Positions 47,735 through 57,553 of a stretch of DNA of 64,000 nucleotides are shown piece after piece (position 1 is the stretch's first letter; each line of letters starts with the position of its first letter). Origin of the DNA: an uncultured Burkholderiales bacterium (GTDB lineage Bacteria; Pseudomonadota; Gammaproteobacteria; Burkholderiales; Burkholderiaceae); the NCBI GenBank assembly GCA_946480465.1, contig CAMLJY010000006.1, positions 62,001 through 126,000 on the forward strand. Reading direction: 5' to 3'. The position numbers and the translations under genes were made by a program. Under the pieces are notes generated by a model. That model ran no database searches. It was not told the origin of the DNA and was given only the letters and a program-made list of their open reading frames with translations.

Positions 47735-50700
47735 TCAGTCCACCTCCGCAAACCGCCCTTCCGCTCGGAAGTGGTCGCGGGTCTTCGGCAGGTAGGTGCC
47801 GTCGGCCGTTTGCCGCTCCCGCCGCTGTCTGGCGATGACCGAAGCTGCGATGTTTGAGCCGCGAATGGCCTCCTTCGGGTTGCGCCGGTTGAACTCGGCG
47901 ATGTCTTCCATGGCCTCGCGCGTGCCGTCGCTGTCGCCGTGGATGCGAGCTTGGGCGGCACGAGACAGCAGGCCCTTGCGCTTCTCCAGCACGGCGGTCT
48001 CGGCGTTCTTGATGGCCCCGGTGGCCTCGTACATCTCCGACACGCGGGCCGGCGTAAAGCCCAGCAGCTTGCCCAACACCTCGGCGCCGGTCACGTCCAT
48101 GCGGTGCTCGCCGCTGAACGTCGTCACGCCCTCGCCCGAGAACCGGCCCGCCTGGATGGCGTCGCGCACGAACTTCGGCACGATCGCCTCGGTGGCCTTG
48201 GCGTAGTTGCCACGACCGAGGTGCTCGGATGCGGTGTACCAGCCCAGGATCGTGCCGGCCGTGGGCCCAAGCAGGTTCGTGAGGTCAGTTGCGAACGCCT
48301 CGCGTGGCGACTGCCCCTCGCGGTCGTTGGACCGCAGCCAGAGATCACCCAGCCCGACGCGGTTCGCCACATCCCAAGGGATCAGCGCGCGCATCAAGCC
48401 GTGCGACAGCACTTCGCCCACGTCCTGGCCGGCCACGTCGGACGCTAGGTTGCGGAACTCCGTCTTCCAGTCCCAAGGCTTGTCGTCATCGTCCAGTGCG
48501 CCGACCAGCATGCTCAGCAACCCGCCGGCCATGCTCAGACCCGGCAGGCCCAAAGTGCCGGCCATCGCGAACGTTGCAGCGAAGGTGGCCATGAGCTGCC
48601 GGCGCGCGATGCCGCGCACTTCGGCGTCCTCGCCCTTCAGCGCGAGATACGCAGCGCGGCCGATGAAGTAGGTCATGTTCTGGCTGAAGGTCTTGAACTG
48701 CAAGACGACCCTGGCCAAGTTGCCCTGCATGTAGCGCGCCCGGTTCGAGGCCGAGTAGTCGAAGTGACTGCGCTTGATCGTCTCGCGGGCGGCATCCTCG
48801 GCCCTTGCCTGATCCCCTGACTTGGCCAGCTCCAGGCGGAACGCGGTCAGGGCCGCGATCTGGCGGTTCATCACCTCCGGAATGTGGAAGGTCCATCCCA
48901 CGATCTTCATCGCCCGGGACATCGCAAACGCAGCCTTCGAGCGGGCGACGTTGCCGCGGTCGATGCTGGTGGCCGAGGCCAGGTCGTGCGCCTGGGTTAG
49001 GTCGATGACGCCCTCGTCCTGGAGCTTGCGCATCACCTCCCGCTCGACCGGCGCCAGCTTGGGGCTGTCGGCAGCGTTCCACCCGGACTCCCGGTTCATC
49101 TTCGCGCCAAGGATGTCCTTGGAGGCCCTGCCCATGGCCGCAGTCGCGCTGCCGAAGCCGTAGCGCGCGCCGAGGTAGGGCAGCGTCACCATCGGGTTCT
49201 GCAGGAGCTGGATGAGGCCGGCAGCCGGCGAGGCGCCGAGGTACATCACGAAGCCCACCTGGTTGAGGAGCGCGGCAATGGGGTGCGTGTTCGGGTTCAT
49301 GACCGCGTCGTGCCGCAAGGCCAGTTCGTTCAGCACTTGGCTGGGCGCGTTGAAATCGCCGTCGGGCGCCTTGTCCAGGGTGCGGTAGGCGTCTTCCAGG
49401 GCGAACGACATCTGGTCAGCATGGTTGAGCCTGGCGATGTGGCTCGCCGCATGGAACGCGCTCGACGCAAAGCCACGCATGACGTCCGAGCTGAAGCCGG
49501 GCGTGTTCTTGCGATGGGCAAAGTGCTTCCGGTAACTGAGGTCAGGCAGCGACCGGATGAACACCTGGTTGATGTCGTCGAGCAGCTTGGACTTGAGGTC
49601 CGAGGCCTTCCCGTTGATGGCCGCGTCCTGGAAGTCAAGCGCCTGCAGCGTCGTCAGCACTTGGCCAATGAACTTGCCCGCAGAGCCGTCCAGCGCACGG
49701 CTGTACTCGCGTGCCGTCTTGGTCTTCACCGTGAAGCCGTCCTGCCGCAGCGCTCGGGCAGCGGTGGACTGCTCCCCAGCAGTCTCGTAGCTCGCCACGA
49801 CCCGTTCCCCGTCCGCGCGCTCGCCGATGACCAGGTAGTCCCCGAACCGGGAGAGTGGGAAGTACGGCCCATGCTCGGCGTACTGGTCGAAGGCCTGACG
49901 GATGCTGGTCAGCGCCGCTGCACGGGCCTCGCCGTTCTCGATCTGCCGCTGCAGCCGCTTCTCCAGTGCTTCGCGAAGCTGGCCGAGGATGCCGGCGTGG
50001 AAGTCGCGCACCCGGCGGTACATCGCCTGCGCCTCCTCGGGCAGGGCTGCGAACTCCCGTGCGAGCCGCGCGTGAACGAGCTTGCGCCGCGCCTCGATGG
50101 TGCCGTCGTTCCCCGTGATGGTGTTGAACTCTCCATCGGGATGGACGCTGTTGACCGTGGCGTCGAGCATCACCCGGGCGAGCTTGTCGTTCACCACCGA
50201 GCCGAGCTTGGACCAGTCGTTGTAGATGGTGTCGGCGTCCTGCGCGATCTTGCTGCGCTGGTTCTCCATCGACCGGGTGAGACCGTCGTATTCCTTCACC
50301 GCAGGGATGTCCTTGCCGTAGATGTCGGCGAGCTGGTCCCGCGTGAGGGCGCCGAGCCAGAACGGGCGAGCGCCGTCGACCACCGAGCGGATGCGGTCCT
50401 GGCGCGTGGCGCCAAGTCGGTTGAAGTCGAAGACACCTCCACCGGCCGGCGCAAGGTCTTGAGCTGTCGACCTGGACTCAGATCTGCTCAGCGACGTGTC
50501 CTGCGACGCGCTCGCGGTCACGCGAGTGTCGAGGCCTGCACGAGCCACGCCGGCCACGAAGTCCGAGACCATCTCGTCGGTCCACGTGAGGCGGAACCCA
50601 AGCGCGTCCGTCACCTTGTCGAGCCAGGCACGGATGAGCGTGAGCAGCTTGGTCCAGCCGCGGAGGTCTCGCGCCTCGCCCTTGCCTGCCAGGTCCGCCA

Positions 50701-53700
50701 AAGCTTCCTCGATCGCCTCGTCCTGGCCAATGCCATGGCGCTCCATCTGAACCTGGGTGAGGGTGCGGAGCTTCGCATTGGTGGCGTGCATCCACTGCAG
50801 CACCTTGCGTGCGTCTGGCCCAAGCGTCTTGACCAAGCCGCGGTGGAAGGACTCATGCAGCGCGACGAAGGTTGCTTCGGCTTCGCTGTAGAGGTTGCCG
50901 GCGATCAGGTAGGCCTGGTCACTGGCCTTGAAGTACGCCCCGCGGATCTTGCCGTCAGCGGCCTTGTCGAGTGCCGCACGACGCTCGGTCGGCGGCAGGT
51001 CGTCCACGGACTCGACCACCTGCATGTGCGTGCCGACCTTCGCGGCGATTTCGCGGACTCGCTCAGGGCTGAGCGTGCGGTCGAGCAGCCGATTGATGGT
51101 GTCCTCTGGCAGGGCCATGATCGCCTCTGCCTCGGCGCGCGTCAGCCCTTGCGGCGTGCGCGCTCCTGCAGCGCCTCGATCTGCGCGCGCTGTTCCGGCG
51201 TCGCGTTCCTGACCCGCTCCTCGACTTGCTTTCGCGTCTGAGCGCGCTGCTCCGGCGTCACGGGCTTCCGCGTAGGTTTGCCAGTTGAGGGTGCCGTCAT
51301 ATGCTTCTCCTGCTCCGGCGTTCTGCTCGGGAACGCCCATCTTCGCCCAGAACCCGCGGGCATCGGGGACGATGTTGCTGATGTTGAGATTGCCACGGGT
51401 GGATGCCAGCACTGTCTCAATGACCTTGCGGCCCGCGCCATCGCCCCGGTGGTACATCTCGATGTCGATCAGAGACACAGGCTGACCGTCCTTCAGCAGC
51501 AGCACGACGTGACCGAGCACGTCGAATCGGTCGCTCGGCATCACGGCATAGCTCACCACCTGTTCGCCCTCGTCCTCGATCACCTCGAAGCGTTCCGTGA
51601 CCTGAGGGGCAGCCAGCACGATGCCCGCTTCCGCGTTCGCATAGGTCGGCAGGCCGTCGTCGGTGGAGACGACCTCGACGAAGGGCGCGGCACGGCTGAA
51701 CAGCGCGACATTGCCGGCTTCGTCCTGCCGCGTCTCGATCACCCGGAAGAACTCGTCGAATGCCGCGCGCACGGCCGGCATCTCGTCAGCCGTCGGGTAC
51801 AGATAGGTGCCTGTCGCATCGTCGGGGTCTCGGCCCAGCGCGATGGCGCGCATGCCCTCAGTCGCGTCCCATGCCTGCTGGCTCACGACGTTGGCGAGGT
51901 AGTCGTTCGCGGCGTTCTGGTCTTCCAGCTTGGCGATGACGTAGGTCTCGAAAGACCGGGCCGACAGTTCCTCGTGTTTGCTCCAGTAGGGCGTCGAGCG
52001 GCGCTCATCCAGCTCCATCGACCGATTGTTCAGGCCCGACGCCTGCGTCGCCTTCTTGACCGCCTCGAACGCCAAGCGCATCTGCTCGCGCATGTCCGCA
52101 CGTGCGCCCGCCGTGACGAAGCTGCGGCCGTCACCGGCGAAGTAGTTGTCCAGCGCGTGCCACCACTCGTGTGCCAGGCTCCCAGGCCCACCGCCCTTGG
52201 TCAGGTTGATGACGACCTTGCCGGGCTCGAAGTGCGCGGCCGGCGCGCTCTTCCCGCCGCGGCCGCGCGCGCCGAAGGCCAGCCCCAGCCGGCCATTGAG
52301 GGACAGCGCGCGCGCCGGGATGCCTAGCACCCCCGCCATGTCCATCAGTGCGTCGAAGGCCTCGTTCAGGTCTGACTGCCGGCGGCCCTGCTCGACGTAG
52401 TTGCCGAACTGCACGCCCCGGAAGCCGAACGCGTCGGCGAAGGCCTCCGGCGTGACCGGCGCGCCGTTGCGGTGGTCGTCGCCCACGCGCGGCTGGTTCT
52501 CTGGCCGGCGCTCCAACGGCGTTTCCTTGTACGAGGCCAGCAGCGCTTCCAGTTCGGCCGTGTTCTCGGCCATGTAGGTGCGGGCCTTGGCCACGTCATC
52601 GACGCGCTTCAGGTCGACGTACTGGCGCCCGATCTTCTTGCCGATCCAGGCGCCCTCCTGCCCGCGCTTCGTGTAGATGACGAACTGCGGCTGGCCCTTG
52701 GCCTTGGGGCCCAGGTCCAGGCTGTCGAGCTTGGCCTTGAACTGCGCCAGCGCCTCTTCCTTGGTGTCGGCGATGGCCAACTCGCGCGGCCAGTTGCTGA
52801 ACATCGTGGCTTTGGCCTTCTGCTCGACCACCCACTTGCGGACGTTCTCCTCATCGCGATAGCGGGTGTAGTGATGCTCCTGCAGCGTCACGCCCTTGAG
52901 CGAGCGCTCGTGGCCCACCTCGCGGTACAGCTCGGCGCGGCCACCGATGGCCGACCGCACGTTGCGGAACTCGGGCATCCAGAGCTTCGCCTCGACCGCC
53001 TCACGCGTGATGCTGCCGTCCAGCAGGCGCGTAGACACGTCGCGCAGGAGCTTGACGTTCTCCACCCAGCCCTTGAGCTTCCACGACGACTGCGGCTTCG
53101 TCGGCACCTCGTCGCGCGCGGCCCGTACGAAGGACACCATCCACGGATCAGCGCCGCCTTCCAGCAGCTTCGCGTAGTCGGGCTCGGGCCACGACTTCGA
53201 CAGCGGCTCGGCGCCGAGGTCAACAGCAGCGGCCTCGGCCATGCGGTCCTTGAGCGCCGCCGCGTAGTCCTTGCGGGCGCCGGCCAGCTTCTCGCCGAAG
53301 TCCTCGATCTTGGCCGGCGCTGGCGCCTCATCCAGCTTGCCGCTGTTCAGCACATCCAGCCGCGAGCGCACAGCCTGCATGGACGCGTCGCGCGTGGGCT
53401 TGCCGCCGCGCCGCAGCTTTGCGGCGCTTGCCAGGATGGCTGCCCTGTCGCTCGGCTCGATCGCACTTCCCGCCTTCCGCAAGCACAGCGTCAGACTGCC
53501 GCCGGCAACGCACTGCGCCAGCTCCTCCAAGACGCGCTTGCGGGCATGCACCTTGTCGCCTGCGGCCTCTGACACCGCCGCGGCAAGCGTCGTGCGGCGC
53601 TTGTCTTCTCGCCGCGCAGCCAGGCGCTCGGCGAGATGGGGCTGCGCGCCTTGCGCGCCGAGATCTTCCTTCAGCGCTTCCGCCGTCGGTTCGATTCCTG

Positions 53701-56248
53701 TTCGAGGATTCGAACCGGCATCGCCCTCTGCTTCCGCCTCAATGCCTGAGCCTTCTTCCTGCGGGGCCTGTGTTGCGGGTTCGACTCCCACGCCGGGATT
53801 CGAACTGCTCCCGCCAGCTTCATCGGTGTGCCGGGGCTGCGTGTGCTCGCGCTGCCCGTGTTGCGCTTCCGAAGCCCTTCCCCCGGCGCCCAGCACCTGA
53901 CCAGACGCACCGTCGTGCAAACTGGGCTGTCCCTTCGGCGTCTTCGCGTATCGCACGGCGAAGTTCCAGCCGTCGGAGTCATTGAAGATGACGCGGGACC
54001 GGCCATCCTCGCTCTTCGCACGCATCACGCGGCCCGTCACGCTGACGATGGTCCACTTGACGCCCTGCTGGGTGAACACGTCGCCTGCGGAGGGCAAGCG
54101 AGGAGATGCGTCTTCCGCTTCGGGCGTGCTTGGGCCAGCGGCGGCCGGCGCACTCGCCGGGATAGGAGCGGGGGGCTTCAGGAGGGTGTACGTGTACTTC
54201 CCGGAACGATTGCGAATCCTGACCACCTCTGATCCCGGGATCTTCGCGGCTTGCGTCTCGGCACCCAGCTTGGACATGGGGCGCATGTCGGGGGTGCGCG
54301 GCACGATGCGCGGCTCGGCTGCGGCAACTGGTGGCACGGCTGGCGCCTGCGCGCCGGCATCAGGCGGCAGCGGAGCGGCTTGCGATCCGGTTTCAGCGGT
54401 CGGCATGGCCCGGCGCAGCGCCGCAGCCATCGGGCTTTCGCCTTCCAGCGTCGCCGCGCGGGCCACCGCCGCAGCCTGCTCATCCTGCGCGCGCACGTCC
54501 GCCGGCATGCGCTCCAGGTCCGCGGCCTTCTGTGCTTCAGCGCGGGCCGCCTCGGCATCGAGCGTGATGCCGGCAAGGTCGCGCTCCAACGTCCGGCCAC
54601 CGGGCAGCACCGGCAGCGCGGCATCGCCGCTTGGCGCAAGGGTGCGCGGCGCCAGCGCCTCGCTGCGGATGCGCGCGTTGTTCTCGGCCTCCCAGCGGCC
54701 CGCCGCGAGCGCTTCGTCTGCGTAGGCGTCCATGCCTGGCGCGCCGACCACCCACTCACTGGGAACAGCAGTCCAGCCCGTGCCGTCGGGCAGCGGGATC
54801 GCCGTCAGTCGACGGTTCTGCTGCTCCTGCGCGACGGTCACCATCTCCCGGGCGCGCCCTTCGGACATGGGCTCTGCGCGCGCAGCCCAGCGGTCGATGT
54901 TGCCGCGCGCGCGCTCGTCCGCCGCGGCCGGCGTCAGCGTCACCTGCCAGCGATCGCCGACCAGCACGGCTTGGTACTGGCCCAGACCGCCGTCACTTTG
55001 GCCGATCCAGACATCCGCGGCCTGTTTCGAGCCGAAGGCGGGCAACGCGCCAGCCTGCCCAAGCACGGGCCTGCCGGTGAAGAGTGGGTCGGCCTCGAAT
55101 GGGATGCCGTCGCCCGGCGCCTTGGCGCCAAGTTCAGTGGTCGGCTCCTTCTTGGTGTCGCCGAACAAGGCGTCGGTCGAGAACTCGATGGCCCTGTCGA
55201 TGTCCGGCGCGGCCAGGATGGCCGGTACCGGGTCGTGTTCCCTGGGGCCGCGCAAGGCGCCGCCAGCAGCACCTATGGCTGTGCCGCCGAGAGCACCAAG
55301 CGCAGCCGCATCGCGGGCCTTCGCCAGTGTTTCAGGGCCAAAGGCATCTCTCCCCTGGCCGTATTCCTCCAGCATCGTCTGGCCGAACTCCGTGCCGGCC
55401 TCAATGGGTGCTGTGCCTGCAGCCGCAATGCCACCTCGTGCCACGCGCCCGGCGAAGCCCTGCATAGCCTGTGCAGGCTTCAAGAAGGGCGACTTGCCGA
55501 GAGCGATGTCCAGACCGATCTTGTCGCCGACGAACTCCAGGCCGCCTGCCGCCAGGGTTGCGGCGAAAGCCTTGCCCAACTCGGCGCCGGTCAGCGAGCG
55601 GCCTTCTTTCTCGGCCTCCTGTGTGAGGCCGCCGAAGACTTCGCCGCCCTCTTGTCCGATGGCTTGGCCAGCCAGCGCCGTGCTCGCTCCGATCGAAGCG
55701 AACTTCGCGGCGACGGCTTCGGTGGCCTGCTTGGCGACCTGCTCTGCGGTCAGCTTGCCGGCAGACTCGGCGCCGATGCGCGCAGCCTCCTTCGCGACCA
55801 TGCCCTCGGCGATCTGCTTCGCGGCAGTGCCGGCAACGAACTTGCCGCCGATGGCGCCAAGGCCAGCCGTGGCCAACGCCTGAAGGCCTTGGCCGCCGAC
55901 ATAGCCCAGGCCATGCTGCAGCCAGTCAACCAGCGCGCCGAAGTCGCCCTCTTTCGCGCGGTCATAGCTGTGTGACCACGAGTCGCTTTCCTTGGCCTGG
56001 CTGGCGATCTTGTCGCCCCACTCGGTGTAGCCGCGGACACCGGCCTTCTTGATGCCAGTGGCGATGCCACCCTCACCGAACGCGGCTTCACCGGCAGCAC
56101 CGACGCCAGCCAGCACGCCGTACCCGAGCTGCGGGAGCTGCTGGAAGGATTCCTTGAAGCCACGGCCAAAGTCACCGCTATCAGGCGGCACCGGCGGCGG
56201 GAGTCCAGGACTGGGGTTCAGGCCGTAGAGATCGAACAGACTTGGCAC
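47735..56248 (-). CDS. Giant polyvalent phage protein (LPD5/LPD1 zincin, GNAT-like, PLxRFG)
   Basis: 2837 residues. The first about 340 are Gly/Ala-rich with amphipathic helices (GYGVLAGVGAAGEAAFGEGG), like membrane-penetrating ejection proteins. Later come an LPD5-like segment (TPEAFADAFGFRGVQFGNYV, near 1280), an LPD1-like zincin (SLAHEWWHALDNYF, His1360-His1364), an acetyltransferase-like region (about 1550-1640), a second HExxH-type site (ALHESFHRG, His1798), the PLxRFG motif (FPLSRFG, Pro2131) and a helical C-terminus. Such proteins are carried in virions and enter with phage DNA. The frame is intact. It lies 9 bases below the coiled-coil gene. Confidence 0.88.
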   Translation of the reverse strand: MPSLFDLYGLNPSPGLPPPVPPDSGDFGRGFKESFQQLPQLGYGVLAGVGAAGEAAFGEGGIATGIKKAGVRGYTEWGDKIASQAKESDSWSHSYDRAKEGDFGALVDWLQHGLGYVGGQGLQALATAGLGAIGGKFVAGTAAKQIAEGMVAKEAARIGAESAGKLTAEQVAKQATEAVAAKFASIGASTALAGQAIGQEGGEVFGGLTQEAEKEGRSLTGAELGKAFAATLAAGGLEFVGDKIGLDIALGKSPFLKPAQAMQGFAGRVARGGIAAAGTAPIEAGTEFGQTMLEEYGQGRDAFGPETLAKARDAAALGALGGTAIGAAGGALRGPREHDPVPAILAAPDIDRAIEFSTDALFGDTKKEPTTELGAKAPGDGIPFEADPLFTGRPVLGQAGALPAFGSKQAADVWIGQSDGGLGQYQAVLVGDRWQVTLTPAAADERARGNIDRWAARAEPMSEGRAREMVTVAQEQQNRRLTAIPLPDGTGWTAVPSEWVVGAPGMDAYADEALAAGRWEAENNARIRSEALAPRTLAPSGDAALPVLPGGRTLERDLAGITLDAEAARAEAQKAADLERMPADVRAQDEQAAAVARAATLEGESPMAAALRRAMPTAETGSQAAPLPPDAGAQAPAVPPVAAAEPRIVPRTPDMRPMSKLGAETQAAKIPGSEVVRIRNRSGKYTYTLLKPPAPIPASAPAAAGPSTPEAEDASPRLPSAGDVFTQQGVKWTIVSVTGRVMRAKSEDGRSRVIFNDSDGWNFAVRYAKTPKGQPSLHDGASGQVLGAGGRASEAQHGQREHTQPRHTDEAGGSSSNPGVGVEPATQAPQEEGSGIEAEAEGDAGSNPRTGIEPTAEALKEDLGAQGAQPHLAERLAARREDKRRTTLAAAVSEAAGDKVHARKRVLEELAQCVAGGSLTLCLRKAGSAIEPSDRAAILASAAKLRRGGKPTRDASMQAVRSRLDVLNSGKLDEAPAPAKIEDFGEKLAGARKDYAAALKDRMAEAAAVDLGAEPLSKSWPEPDYAKLLEGGADPWMVSFVRAARDEVPTKPQSSWKLKGWVENVKLLRDVSTRLLDGSITREAVEAKLWMPEFRNVRSAIGGRAELYREVGHERSLKGVTLQEHHYTRYRDEENVRKWVVEQKAKATMFSNWPRELAIADTKEEALAQFKAKLDSLDLGPKAKGQPQFVIYTKRGQEGAWIGKKIGRQYVDLKRVDDVAKARTYMAENTAELEALLASYKETPLERRPENQPRVGDDHRNGAPVTPEAFADAFGFRGVQFGNYVEQGRRQSDLNEAFDALMDMAGVLGIPARALSLNGRLGLAFGARGRGGKSAPAAHFEPGKVVINLTKGGGPGSLAHEWWHALDNYFAGDGRSFVTAGARADMREQMRLAFEAVKKATQASGLNNRSMELDERRSTPYWSKHEELSARSFETYVIAKLEDQNAANDYLANVVSQQAWDATEGMRAIALGRDPDDATGTYLYPTADEMPAVRAAFDEFFRVIETRQDEAGNVALFSRAAPFVEVVSTDDGLPTYANAEAGIVLAAPQVTERFEVIEDEGEQVVSYAVMPSDRFDVLGHVVLLLKDGQPVSLIDIEMYHRGDGAGRKVIETVLASTRGNLNISNIVPDARGFWAKMGVPEQNAGAGEAYDGTLNWQTYAEARDAGAARSDAKASRGAGQERDAGTARADRGAAGARTPQGLTRAEAEAIMALPEDTINRLLDRTLSPERVREIAAKVGTHMQVVESVDDLPPTERRAALDKAADGKIRGAYFKASDQAYLIAGNLYSEAEATFVALHESFHRGLVKTLGPDARKVLQWMHATNAKLRTLTQVQMERHGIGQDEAIEEALADLAGKGEARDLRGWTKLLTLIRAWLDKVTDALGFRLTWTDEMVSDFVAGVARAGLDTRVTASASQDTSLSRSESRSTAQDLAPAGGGVFDFNRLGATRQDRIRSVVDGARPFWLGALTRDQLADIYGKDIPAVKEYDGLTRSMENQRSKIAQDADTIYNDWSKLGSVVNDKLARVMLDATVNSVHPDGEFNTITGNDGTIEARRKLVHARLAREFAALPEEAQAMYRRVRDFHAGILGQLREALEKRLQRQIENGEARAAALTSIRQAFDQYAEHGPYFPLSRFGDYLVIGERADGERVVASYETAGEQSTAARALRQDGFTVKTKTAREYSRALDGSAGKFIGQVLTTLQALDFQDAAINGKASDLKSKLLDDINQVFIRSLPDLSYRKHFAHRKNTPGFSSDVMRGFASSAFHAASHIARLNHADQMSFALEDAYRTLDKAPDGDFNAPSQVLNELALRHDAVMNPNTHPIAALLNQVGFVMYLGASPAAGLIQLLQNPMVTLPYLGARYGFGSATAAMGRASKDILGAKMNRESGWNAADSPKLAPVEREVMRKLQDEGVIDLTQAHDLASATSIDRGNVARSKAAFAMSRAMKIVGWTFHIPEVMNRQIAALTAFRLELAKSGDQARAEDAARETIKRSHFDYSASNRARYMQGNLARVVLQFKTFSQNMTYFIGRAAYLALKGEDAEVRGIARRQLMATFAATFAMAGTLGLPGLSMAGGLLSMLVGALDDDDKPWDWKTEFRNLASDVAGQDVGEVLSHGLMRALIPWDVANRVGLGDLWLRSNDREGQSPREAFATDLTNLLGPTAGTILGWYTASEHLGRGNYAKATEAIVPKFVRDAIQAGRFSGEGVTTFSGEHRMDVTGAEVLGKLLGFTPARVSEMYEATGAIKNAETAVLEKRKGLLSRAAQARIHGDSDGTREAMEDIAEFNRRNPKEAIRGSNIAASVIARQRRERQTADGTYLPKTRDHFRAEGRFAEVD
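51142..51300 (-). CDS. Nested 52-codon gene inside the giant gene (alternate frame)
   Basis: A basic product beginning MTAPSTGKPTRKPVTPEQRA and ending ERARRKG, on the same strand as the giant gene but in another frame, opposite codons about 1650-1703. GGAG lies six bases before the ATG. It is homologous to the free-standing ORF at 41388-41531 and differences between them fall mainly at third positions of this frame. In the giant protein the same DNA encodes a low-complexity Ala/Arg linker between the acetyltransferase-like and second zincin domains, a spot tolerant of overprinting. Translation is inferred. Confidence 0.5.
   Translation of the reverse strand: MTAPSTGKPTRKPVTPEQRAQTRKQVEERVRNATPEQRAQIEALQERARRKG
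53688..53716. repeat. tRNA T-arm-like inverted repeat in the giant gene
   Basis: GGTTCGATTCCT and AGGATTCGAACC flank GTTCG, forming a near-perfect palindrome. A second, diverged copy (GTTCGA ... TTCGAAC) with the same 29-base span lies about 90 bases further at 53778-53805. In the protein they encode SNPRTGIEPTAE and SNPGVGVEPATQ. They sit in a linker region and look like inserted repeats rather than tRNA genes. Confidence 0.4.
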
Positions 56249-56257
56249 GCTTTCTCC

Positions 56258-57535
56258 TTACGGGCGAGCGGTGCGGCCAAAGGCCGCACGATCACTGCCG
56301 GCAGGCAGCGATTCCTCGTATGCGGCTTTCGCCTCGCGCAGCTTTTGCAGCGCGGCCTCATACCGACCAGCCACGCGCTCGAATTGCGTGGGATTCGCTT
56401 CGCGCTGCGAGCTGCCCCACTTCATCAACTCGGCCTTTGCGGCCAGGGCTTCCTGCCGTGCGGCGTCGTAGGCTTTGGCGGCCGGGGGTTCCTCAGCCGG
56501 CGGCGCGTCGAACTGCGCCAGCATTCCCTTCTTGGCAGGCCCCACCTTGCCGCCGCCCACTTCACCAGTTTGGCCGTTGATGTCGAAACGGTACGTCCCG
56601 TCACCGGCGGACTTCGCTGCGGCCGCGATGGACGCCATCTTGTGCTCAGTAGAGGCCGCCTTCTCCGCCACCGGTTGCAGGGCCCTGCTGAAGTCGGAAG
56701 CGTAACGACCACCGATCAACTTGGCCTGGTCAAGGCTCGCCTGAATATCAGCCGGCGTCATGCCTGCATCGATGAGGCGTTGTGCATCCTCGGCACCGTC
56801 GAGTGCGCCCTCGTTGGCGAGAAGACGCAGCTTGGAGATGGCGCCCGCCTGGCGTTGTTGCTGCAGGTACTGGAACCTGTCGTAGCCGGGGGATGGCTTG
56901 CCGTCCGGCCCGGTAGGCGACGCGGTGAGCGTGCCATCCGCAATTCCTTTGTCGATCAGTTCCTGAATCGAAGAGTCGCGCTTCTCGATGGCTGCAAGCT
57001 GCAGTCGGCCGGCTTCGCTCAAACGTTCAACTTTGGCCGAGCCCTTGAGGCCTTCACGATACGCGGTCAAGCTCGCCTCCGCCGGTGTCTGTCGGGTGTT
57101 CTCGCCGATCATGCTGCCGCCCATGAACCGCTGCTGTCCCGGGTTCAACTCGTACGGAGTGTTGAGCGCGCGCTCGCGCGCCACCTTGCCTTCGTAGGCG
57201 GCTCGCGCGTCGCCCGTTCCTTGCAGTCGCTCGATCTCCGCGTCGATGCCTGCCTGTCGCAACTCCGGGCTCTTCGCCTCAGCCACCTTCGCAGCCAGGG
57301 TTGACGCGCTGCGAGCCTCCGCATCCTTCGCATCTTCAGCTCGCACAAGCGCCCGGCGTTCGGGGCTGTTCATGTACTCGTCGGTCTTGACGACCCGAGC
57401 CTGTGCGAGCTCTTCGTGCAGCCGCGCTCGGTTCGCATAGTCCTCTTCCTTGAGGTAGTGGGTCGCCAGGGAGGACACACCCGCTCCAAAGCCAGCCAGT
57501 GCGCGCCCGAAAGCGCCTCCGATCATCCCAGCCAT
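56258..57535 (-). CDS. Coiled-coil virion-type protein upstream of the giant gene
   Basis: 425 residues. A Gly/Ala-rich start (MAGMIGGAFGRALAGFGAGV) precedes long charged helices (residues about 25-160, 170-260 and 350-415). Proteins of this size and composition directly precede the giant polyvalent gene in podophage late operons and are likely internal virion or scaffold proteins. No enzymatic motif. Start fits an AGGATCTTCAC-type leader. Confidence 0.72.
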   Translation of the reverse strand: MAGMIGGAFGRALAGFGAGVSSLATHYLKEEDYANRARLHEELAQARVVKTDEYMNSPERRALVRAEDAKDAEARSASTLAAKVAEAKSPELRQAGIDAEIERLQGTGDARAAYEGKVARERALNTPYELNPGQQRFMGGSMIGENTRQTPAEASLTAYREGLKGSAKVERLSEAGRLQLAAIEKRDSSIQELIDKGIADGTLTASPTGPDGKPSPGYDRFQYLQQQRQAGAISKLRLLANEGALDGAEDAQRLIDAGMTPADIQASLDQAKLIGGRYASDFSRALQPVAEKAASTEHKMASIAAAAKSAGDGTYRFDINGQTGEVGGGKVGPAKKGMLAQFDAPPAEEPPAAKAYDAARQEALAAKAELMKWGSSQREANPTQFERVAGRYEAALQKLREAKAAYEESLPAGSDRAAFGRTARP

Positions 57536-57553
57536 GTGAAGATCCTTTACTTT

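Noticed and set aside
49283..51241. Rightward open frames opposite the giant gene
   Set aside because: They mirror the codon bias of the leftward polyvalent gene and have no recognised domain or ribosome site.
53688..53805. Possible tRNA genes suggested by GGTTCGA motifs
   Set aside because: Only T-arm-like inverted repeats are present; no anticodon arm, D arm or acceptor stem can be drawn.
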